Source: Rhizobium herbae (GTDB lineage Bacteria > Pseudomonadota > Alphaproteobacteria > Rhizobiales > Rhizobiaceae). Taken from it: a stretch of 64,000 nucleotides of DNA. The position numbers and the translations under genes are program-made. The notes under the pieces were generated by a model. The model searched no databases and was not told where the DNA came from. It saw only the letters and a list, made by a program, of their open reading frames with translations. How positions within the stretch are numbered: the stretch's first letter is position 1; every line of letters starts with the position of its first letter. Below, piece by piece: positions 58,364 to 64,000 of this stretch. Location of the stretch: positions 496,001 to 560,000 of the forward strand of contig NZ_JAEUAO010000003.1 in the NCBI RefSeq assembly GCF_019511375.1, written 5' to 3'.

Positions 58364-59572
58364 ATGACGGACACAACATCACAGCTTGACGGCCCCGCGA
58401 TTGGCCTCGATTCTACCGTCCCGAGTACATGGAGCCCCACGACCTGGTTTGCCGTTATTTCAATGGCAGCCACAAGCTTTGCGCTGGTGTCAGCCGAATT
58501 CCTGCCGGCAGGTCTGTTGACGCCAATGGCGCGTGACCTTGGCGTCAGCGAGGGAACCGCCGGTCAGGTTGTCACCGCCACCGCGTCTGTTGGCGCGGTG
58601 ACGGCCTTGTTGAGCAATGTTCTCATCGGCAAACTGAACCGGAAGACTGTCCTGGTTGGCCTCAGTGCCTTGGCGATCGGCTCCAATCTCGTGGCCGCGC
58701 TCGCGACGGATTTTTGGCTATTGTTGTTGGGTCGAGCCGGGCTGGGCATCGCGCTTAGTGGTTTCTGGGCGCTTTCAGTTGCCGTCGTGGCGAGATTGGT
58801 TGGCACCAATGCGACAGGTCGGGGCATGGCCATAGTCACCCTCGGCGTCTCTCTTGCCACCATCGCTGCACCATCGATGGGTGCTTTGATTAGCGATTGG
58901 CTCGGCTGGCGTGCCGCCACGGCCATGACTGCAGGGCTCGCAGCGGTTGCGATGCTGCTGCAGGTACTCAGCTTGCCGACGCTACCCGCAAGCACAAGCA
59001 ACAGTCTTTCCGACGTCTTCCGGCTGACGAAACGGCGCACTGTTCAACTGGGAATGCTTGCCATCCTCTTGCTGATGACTGGGCATTTTGCCGGCTCGGT
59101 CTACGTGCGACCCTTCCTCGAACAAGTGACGCTCCTTGGCACCGGGCCGATTGCCTTGGCGCTCCTCGGGTTTGGCATCGCCGCTGTGATCGGCAATGTC
59201 GCCGGCGGCCGATTGGCAGACGCAAATATCCGCATGGCGCTCGCTGTCACCGGCGTATTGATGGCGTTTTCGGCGCTTGCTCTCGTACTCTGGGGTGAAC
59301 ATAGCGGCATCGCGCTTGCCCTGGTTTCACTTTGGGGTTTAGCTTTTGGGATGGCTCCGGTGGTATTGCCTACCAACTTGTCCCGGGGCGCAGCGGACGC
59401 CTTGGAGGCTGCTGGCAGCTTGATGGTCGTTTCGTTCCAGGTCGCCATCAGCATGGGTGCGGTATTCGGCGGTTACATCGTCGATCACCATGGCGCTTCC
59501 GGGCCGTTGATCATTACCGCCGTCTTGGCGGCATCGACCATCGTCCTGGCGTTGCTGCAGCCCCGCAGCTGA
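58364..59572 (+). CDS. MFS transporter (DHA1-type efflux family)
   Basis: A 402-residue membrane protein with twelve helices. It has FALVSAEFLPAGLLTPMARD in the first helices, typical for the AraJ/YdhP/SotB-like drug and sugar efflux branch, and RAGLGIALSGFWALSVAVVA in helix 4. A GGAGG site precedes the ATG. It probably exports a small molecule under control of the AraC-type regulator just upstream. Codon use is less GC-biased than in the ABC operons, hinting at a separate history. Confidence 0.88.
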   Translation: MTDTTSQLDGPAIGLDSTVPSTWSPTTWFAVISMAATSFALVSAEFLPAGLLTPMARDLGVSEGTAGQVVTATASVGAVTALLSNVLIGKLNRKTVLVGLSALAIGSNLVAALATDFWLLLLGRAGLGIALSGFWALSVAVVARLVGTNATGRGMAIVTLGVSLATIAAPSMGALISDWLGWRAATAMTAGLAAVAMLLQVLSLPTLPASTSNSLSDVFRLTKRRTVQLGMLAILLLMTGHFAGSVYVRPFLEQVTLLGTGPIALALLGFGIAAVIGNVAGGRLADANIRMALAVTGVLMAFSALALVLWGEHSGIALALVSLWGLAFGMAPVVLPTNLSRGAADALEAAGSLMVVSFQVAISMGAVFGGYIVDHHGASGPLIITAVLAASTIVLALLQPRS

Positions 59573-59994
59573 CTCTTGGCCCCCGGTGAAGGTGAGCAGA
59601 AGAGGCTAGGTCTCAGGTGGCCAGGAGGCCGGGTGAGGCTAAATCCGGGACGTGGCGATGCGTTCTCGTTGCGGCGAGGAGCATCGCCCGATCGCCCATG
59701 ACCGCAACCACAAGAATCTGGATTGCGGGGCGCTGCAGATCGGCGCTCACGAATGGCGCGGCAAGCTTGCGCCCGAAAGCCGCCATCTCGCCCCATGCGG
59801 GCGACTAGATCGCGAATTCCTCCTCGTACGTCTGTGGCTCGGGCCAGAAGCGGCCGGTCGGCATTCGGCCTCGCCAAGTGTCCGCTCCCACGACAGGAGC
59901 CGGCAACATGCCGCCCGGTCCGGATCCTATCCCCCGCTCTTGATGAGATGCGAACAGTCGACCCCATCAACACAACGGAGAACGTCGCAAGCGG
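59573..59994. other. Intergenic region with possible minus-strand gene remnants
   Basis: No complete gene. Two minus-strand stretches look like coding sequence: one ends RFWPEPQTYEEEFAI at a stop near 59804, and another of about 60 codons contains RPAIQILVVAVMGDRAMLLA and stops at 59613. Neither has a good start, and I recognise no family. They may be parts of one broken gene. Confidence 0.35.
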
Positions 59995-60384
59995 CTATCT
60001 ACGGAATGTACTACCTTCTTCCTCATGGCTGATGGCGGTGCGTTTCCCGGACGAGAAGAAGATCAATGCAAAAAGTGGCTCGGAGCCAAGGCATCTCGCC
60101 CAGTGCCGTACATTGCGGGGAATGCGGATGGCATCGCCGGGCTCGAGCAGATGCATCTCGTCCCCGAGCTTATGCTCGCATCGTCCCGAGACGACATAGA
60201 GGATTTCCTCGCAGTCGGGATGAGAATGCAGCCCGTTGCGTTCGCCGGGATTGATCCGGCAGGTGCCGAAGGTCATTTCGGCGCCAGGCACCGCGTCGTC
60301 GGTTATCTTCCAGTTGAGTTCGCCCCATGAAGTCGGGACGATCTGGCCGGCGAGGTTCCTGGAAACCGGATCGTTCGTCTGCAT
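59995..60384 (-). CDS. Cupin-domain protein
   Basis: A 129-residue single-domain cupin. Both motifs are present: GLHSHPDCEEILYVVSGRCE (motif 1, with the metal His and Glu) and LEPGDAIRIPRNVRHWAR (motif 2, with the late His). Such proteins act as sugar isomerases, epimerases or small binding proteins. ATG 60384 has GGAAGG at good distance; a GTG three bases earlier is less likely. It lies 14 bases after a Gfo/Idh/MocA dehydrogenase gene, so it probably acts on the same sugar. Confidence 0.85.
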   Translation of the reverse strand: MQTNDPVSRNLAGQIVPTSWGELNWKITDDAVPGAEMTFGTCRINPGERNGLHSHPDCEEILYVVSGRCEHKLGDEMHLLEPGDAIRIPRNVRHWARCLGSEPLFALIFFSSGKRTAISHEEEGSTFRR

Positions 60385-60398
60385 CACGTCACCTTCCG

Positions 60399-61490
60399 TC
60401 AGAGCGTGGTCAGCACACCGGAATCGGTGTGCTTATAGAATTCGAAGAGCTTCATGATCTCGGCCGCGACCTCCAGCGTGCCCTTGGTGATCGGTTCGCC
60501 CGCGAGAATGGCGTCGGTAAGATGCAGGATCTCGCCGACATAGCCGAGATAGAAGAGATTGTTGTTGTAGAGCTGCCCCAGCGAGTGCTCGGGCTCGAAG
60601 ACCAGCGCGGCATTGTCCTCCGGCTGGATGAAGCTCGCGGCGCGGCCATAGGACGGCAAGTCGGCGCGGCGGAAATAGGTAAGTTTGCTGCCATTCTCAA
60701 CCACGGCATTGGCACCCTCGCCGATGATCTCGACCCGCTCGAACATGCTGCCACCGGACTGGCCGGCGGCAAAATGCAGCGTGCCGATCGCTCCGGATCG
60801 GAATTTCAGGTTGGTGACGGTCGCGCCGGTGCGCCCTTCCCATTCATAGCTCACGCGTTCGATCCTGCCGCCGAGATAGTTGAGGATCGCGGCAGGGTGA
60901 TAGATGTGGTCGAGGAAGCTCTGCATTCTCACGAGGTCGCCGCGTTCGGCGAGCGGCGGCAGGCTCTGCGGATATCGGACATTGATCGAGGTGAGCTGGC
61001 CGAAGCCGGGTGAACCAATGAGGTCGCGCAGCTTCTCGATTGTCGGAAAGAAGGTCTTCTTGAGGCCGGTCATGACCATGCGGCCGGCTTTCGCGCTGGC
61101 GGCCTGAAGCTCCTCGATCTCGGCGAGGCTGGCCGCCGTCGGCTTTTCCATCCAGACATGCCCGCCGGCGGCGAGCGCTTCCATGGCAAGATCCGTCGCC
61201 TGAACCCGCCCGTCCGGATGATAGGACGTGACGAGGAAGACGAGATCGGGCTTTTCCCTCTCCAGCATCTCGCGGTGATCGGAATAGGCCCGTTCCGCGC
61301 CGAAGAGCTTGGCGAATTTTCCGGCGCGGCCGATATCGAGGTCGCAGATGCCTGTCAGCTCCACCGGCGCATAGCGCAGCGCCGGATAGACGTTGCGGTA
61401 GGCATGCCCGCCGGCGCCGATGAAGCAGGCGCGGATGCGGTTTTCGTATTCGAAATTGTAGCGGATCTCCCGCTGGACGTGATGGGACAT
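60399..61490 (-). CDS. Gfo/Idh/MocA family oxidoreductase
   Basis: A 363-residue NAD(P)-dependent sugar dehydrogenase. The Rossmann motif IGAGGHAYRNVYPAL near residues 25-39 is followed by YHPDGRVQATDLAMEALAAG and the catalytic EKP motif in GGHVWMEKPTAASLAEIEEL. Substrates of the family include glucose, inositol and sugar acids. The start at 61490 lies right after the permease stop (61493). It belongs to an ABC importer operon and should process the imported sugar. Confidence 0.9.
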   Translation of the reverse strand: MSHHVQREIRYNFEYENRIRACFIGAGGHAYRNVYPALRYAPVELTGICDLDIGRAGKFAKLFGAERAYSDHREMLEREKPDLVFLVTSYHPDGRVQATDLAMEALAAGGHVWMEKPTAASLAEIEELQAASAKAGRMVMTGLKKTFFPTIEKLRDLIGSPGFGQLTSINVRYPQSLPPLAERGDLVRMQSFLDHIYHPAAILNYLGGRIERVSYEWEGRTGATVTNLKFRSGAIGTLHFAAGQSGGSMFERVEIIGEGANAVVENGSKLTYFRRADLPSYGRAASFIQPEDNAALVFEPEHSLGQLYNNNLFYLGYVGEILHLTDAILAGEPITKGTLEVAAEIMKLFEFYKHTDSGVLTTL

Positions 61491-61492
61491 GG

Positions 61493-62320
61493 TCAACCCT
61501 TGATGGCACCCTGCGTCAGTCCTTCGGTGAACCGGCGCTGGGTGAGGATGTAGAGCAGAATGATGGGCAGGAAGGAGATAACCGTGCCGGAAAAGACCAG
61601 ACGGTACTCCGAGGCATAGGTGCCGGCGAAACGGACGAGCCCGAGCGGGATGGTTTGCACATCCGGGCTGATCAGCACGATCAGCGGCAGGAAGAAATCG
61701 TTCCAGGTCGAGAGCGCCGAGATGATGACGAGCGCCATCACGGCAGGCGTCGAGATCGGCAGAAAGATTTTGGTCAGGATCTGGAAATGCGAGGCACCGT
61801 CGATACGCGCCGCCTCGACCAGCTCGTCCGGAACATTGGTGAAGAAGCTGCGCATCAGGAATATGCCGAACGGGATGCCATTGCTCACCTGGGCGAGGAC
61901 GATTCCGGCCAGCGAATTGACGAGGCCAAGCCCCGAAAGGACTTGATAGAGCGGAATGACGATGGCCTGGATCGGGATCGTCATGCCGAAGATCAGCGCA
62001 TAGAACATCCACTCCCGCCCGGGAAAGCGGATTTTCGATAGTGCATAACCGGCGGGAGCGCAGGTGACCAGCATCAGGATCACCACGCCCGCGACATTGA
62101 AGAAACTGTTGCCAACCAGTTCGCCGAAGCCGCCGATCTGCCAGGCATCGAGATAGTTTTGCCACATCAGTTCGGCCGGCCATTCGAAAGGATCGGCTCG
62201 CCCGATCTCGGCTTCACTCTTGAGGCTCGAAACCAGCAGCCAGGCAAATGGCGCCAAAACCAGAACGAGGACGGGAACGAGAGCCAGCGCGACCGGCCAT
62301 TCGCGATTGCGCATGCTCAT
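61493..62320 (-). CDS. Sugar ABC permease, MalG type
   Basis: A 275-residue CUT1 permease with six helices. The EAA loop is DELVEAARIDGASHFQILTK, followed by IFLPISTPAVMALVIISALS and TWNDFFLPLIVL. Its ATG overlaps the stop of the MalF-type partner (ATGA). Together they form the channel of the importer at the window's right end. Confidence 0.93.
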   Translation of the reverse strand: MSMRNREWPVALALVPVLVLVLAPFAWLLVSSLKSEAEIGRADPFEWPAELMWQNYLDAWQIGGFGELVGNSFFNVAGVVILMLVTCAPAGYALSKIRFPGREWMFYALIFGMTIPIQAIVIPLYQVLSGLGLVNSLAGIVLAQVSNGIPFGIFLMRSFFTNVPDELVEAARIDGASHFQILTKIFLPISTPAVMALVIISALSTWNDFFLPLIVLISPDVQTIPLGLVRFAGTYASEYRLVFSGTVISFLPIILLYILTQRRFTEGLTQGAIKG

Positions 62321-63288
62321 CGGGCCATCCTCGCTCGCCAGCGATTGAAGACGATGGTGATGGTGATTGCAAACAGGCTGAGCAGGATGCAGAGCACGGC
62401 GGCAAGGCCATGATCCTGCGCCTGGAAGGCGAGCCGGTAGATATAGGTCGTGATCAGTTCGCTCTGATAGAACGGCCCGCCATTGGTCATCACGAAGACT
62501 GTTGCAAAACCCTTGAGGCCGTTGATCATGGCGAGCGACATGACGAAAGTCATCACCTCGCGCAGGCCAGGCAGCGTCACATGGATCAGCTTCTGCCAGC
62601 TGTTGGCGCCATCGACCTCGGCGGCATCATAGAGCGCCGGATCGATATCCTGCAGGCCGGCGATGAAGAGCAGCATATAAAGCCCGAAACCCTGCCAGGA
62701 ACTCGCGACATTGACTGAGAACAGAACGAGTGCCGGATCGGAGAGCCAGCCCTGCGTCCAGTTGCCGAGCCCGATCTCGGTCAGGCCGGTATTGAGCAGC
62801 CCGAAGAAGGGATCGTAGATATTGGCCCAGATCACGCCGACCACCGCGAGCGACACGAGATGGGGAAGGAAGAATGCCGTGCGGAAGAAGACCTGGCTGC
62901 GCTTGAGACGCGCAATGGCGAGCGCGAGTCCGAGACCGAGGCCGCCTGCCAGCACGACATGATAGATCAGCCAGATGATCGTCTGCCACAGTGCCTGCCA
63001 GACGATCGGATCCTGTACCGCCTTGCGGTAATTCTCCACGCCGACGAAGCTGGCCGGCGTGTTGAAGCCCGCGGAGTCCGTGAAGCTGAGCCAGAAGGTC
63101 ACGGCGATCGGAAAGAGCGTGAAGATGCCGTAGACGGCAATCGCCGGCGCCATGAGCCAGAAGGCCGTTCCGGTATTGCCGTGGCCGGCGGGAATCAGTT
63201 CCCACTTCCTGGGCGGCGCGGTTGCTGCCGCGCCGCTAGCCGTATCGTCCAAGGCCTGCACTCCCGCCACGCCAGCCACTCCCGTCAC
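62317..63288 (-). CDS. Sugar ABC permease, MalF type
   Basis: A 323-residue CUT1 permease with six helices after an unusually long, Ala/Gly-rich N-terminal tail of about 35 residues. The EAA loop is DIDPALYDAAEVDGANSWQK and the late VFVMTNGGPFYQSELITTYI is typical for MalF-like subunits. It follows the binding-protein gene by 16 bases. No ATPase gene of this system is in the window. Confidence 0.93.
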   Translation of the reverse strand: MTGVAGVAGVQALDDTASGAAATAPPRKWELIPAGHGNTGTAFWLMAPAIAVYGIFTLFPIAVTFWLSFTDSAGFNTPASFVGVENYRKAVQDPIVWQALWQTIIWLIYHVVLAGGLGLGLALAIARLKRSQVFFRTAFFLPHLVSLAVVGVIWANIYDPFFGLLNTGLTEIGLGNWTQGWLSDPALVLFSVNVASSWQGFGLYMLLFIAGLQDIDPALYDAAEVDGANSWQKLIHVTLPGLREVMTFVMSLAMINGLKGFATVFVMTNGGPFYQSELITTYIYRLAFQAQDHGLAAVLCILLSLFAITITIVFNRWRARMAR

Positions 63289-63304
63289 CCGTGCAACGCC
63301 CGCA

Positions 63305-64000
63305 TCAGCGGACCGCCACCATCTTGCCCTGGATCTGCTTCATGCCGTCCTCGCCCGAAATCTGCCCCGAGACGAGTCCCTGGATCACCTGGAAATAGGT
63401 GTCGGTGACATCGGCCGGCAGGTAGACGCTCGGATTGTAGCCGACGCCGTTGGCCGCCACTGCGAATATCTCCTTGAGAACACGCGTCGAGGGCTGGATA
63501 TCCTTGAGCTCACGCGGATAGATCATCGTGCTGGCAGCATGCTGCGCCCGCTTCTTCATGACCTCGTCCGACAGCATGAAATCGATCCATTTGAGCGCGA
63601 GTTCGGGCTGCTTGGAATTGGAGGGGATCAGCCAGCTCCAGCCGACACCACCCGTCGGCTTGGCTTCGCCCGCCATGTCAGACGGCATCGGCAGGTAGCC
63701 AGCATTGTTCAGGTCATAACCGGCCTTGCGCGCATTGGCGGTGAACCACGGGCCCGCCACGAACATGGCTGCGCGCTTGTTGAACCAGAGTCGCGATGCA
63801 CCATCGAGATCGAGCCCCGCCATTTCCTTCTTGATGAAGCCGGCATCGACCAGCTCACGCAGCCGGACAGCTCCGACGACCAGGGCCGGATCGTCCCAGG
63901 CGAGTTCGCCGCGCAACGCCTTGCCGACGTTAATCGTACCGCTCGCCGATTGCAGCAGATTGCCGAAGAGATGTCCGGCGCTGCCGGGCGTGCGGGGACC
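63305..64000 (-). CDS. Sugar ABC substrate-binding protein, C-terminal part
   Basis: The last 231 residues of a CUT1-type periplasmic binding protein; the frame is open to the window edge. Readable family features are RLWFNKRAAMFVAGPWFTAN, GGVGWSWLIPSNSKQPELAL and KWIDFMLSDEVMKKRA. The gene begins beyond base 64000. It lies just before the MalF-type permease in the same direction, so it delivers the substrate of that importer. Confidence 0.9.
   Translation of the reverse strand, partial: GPRTPGSAGHLFGNLLQSASGTINVGKALRGELAWDDPALVVGAVRLRELVDAGFIKKEMAGLDLDGASRLWFNKRAAMFVAGPWFTANARKAGYDLNNAGYLPMPSDMAGEAKPTGGVGWSWLIPSNSKQPELALKWIDFMLSDEVMKKRAQHAASTMIYPRELKDIQPSTRVLKEIFAVAANGVGYNPSVYLPADVTDTYFQVIQGLVSGQISGEDGMKQIQGKMVAVR

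Noticed and set aside
60399..62183. 594-codon minus-strand frame
   Set aside because: Only the part from ATG 61490 is a real Gfo/Idh gene; the N-terminal part is out-of-frame read-through of the MalG-type permease gene.
1..64000. CRISPR arrays, tRNA or rRNA genes
   Set aside because: No regularly spaced repeats and no recognisable cloverleaf or rRNA sequence were seen on reading through the window.

Overview
The window looks like a high-GC alphaproteobacterial segment, most probably Rhizobiaceae (Rhizobium, Agrobacterium, Ensifer or Shinella type). This rests on the dense packing of solute-binding-protein ABC importers, the cat/ben gene order, and the style of the regulators. Whether it is chromosome, chromid or megaplasmid cannot be decided here. 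No rRNA, tRNA or CRISPR array was seen.

Layout. 1-5.1 kb: the end of a ribose-type sugar importer, then a divergent set of dehydrogenases (shikimate-dehydrogenase-like, glycerol-dehydrogenase-like, SDR, MDR) around a perfect 17-bp palindrome. 5.2-5.9 kb: two decayed fragments joined tail to tail (a HasA-like hemophore end and an amino-acid-type binding protein). 6.2-16.1 kb: a complete benzoate-to-3-oxoadipate module on the minus strand (catB, catC, catA, benA, benB, benC, benD, an aromatic-acid MFS importer, pcaD) under a divergent LysR regulator (catR/benM type) with a textbook ATAC-N7-GTAT operator. 16.4-20.9 kb: a giant winged-helix/NTPase regulator facing an AraC regulator coupled to an alpha/beta-hydrolase-like protein that has lost its nucleophile.

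20.9-30.2 kb is an accessory island: a deleted IS110 transposase, a Phd/VapC toxin-antitoxin pair, a tyrosine-recombinase pseudogene with a core-site-like inverted repeat beside it, then the most interesting locus of the window. This is a compact five-gene unit at 23548-27952 (XRE regulator, SARP/TPR regulator, a 71-residue Cys-free peptide, a YcaO cyclodehydratase/thioamidation enzyme, and TfuA). It has the make-up of an unassigned RiPP (ribosomally made, modified peptide) pathway, possibly producing a thioamidated peptide. A small hypothetical gene and a decayed large serine recombinase follow.

30.2-64 kb is importer territory. It holds an AfuABC-like system (inferred sugar-phosphate uptake) with an IMPase-family phosphatase, a second AfuA-like binding protein and a two-component system. 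Next is a sugar operon (TIM-barrel isomerase, ABC importer, GMC oxidoreductase) under a LacI regulator with two identical operators. Then come a ribose-type importer with an SMP-30 lactonase next to a cytosolic two-component system, an AraC/MFS pair, and a final MalFG-type importer with a Gfo/Idh dehydrogenase and a cupin. In three of these importer operons a strong stem-loop sits directly after the binding-protein gene, which suggests 3'-end protection and differential expression inside the operon.
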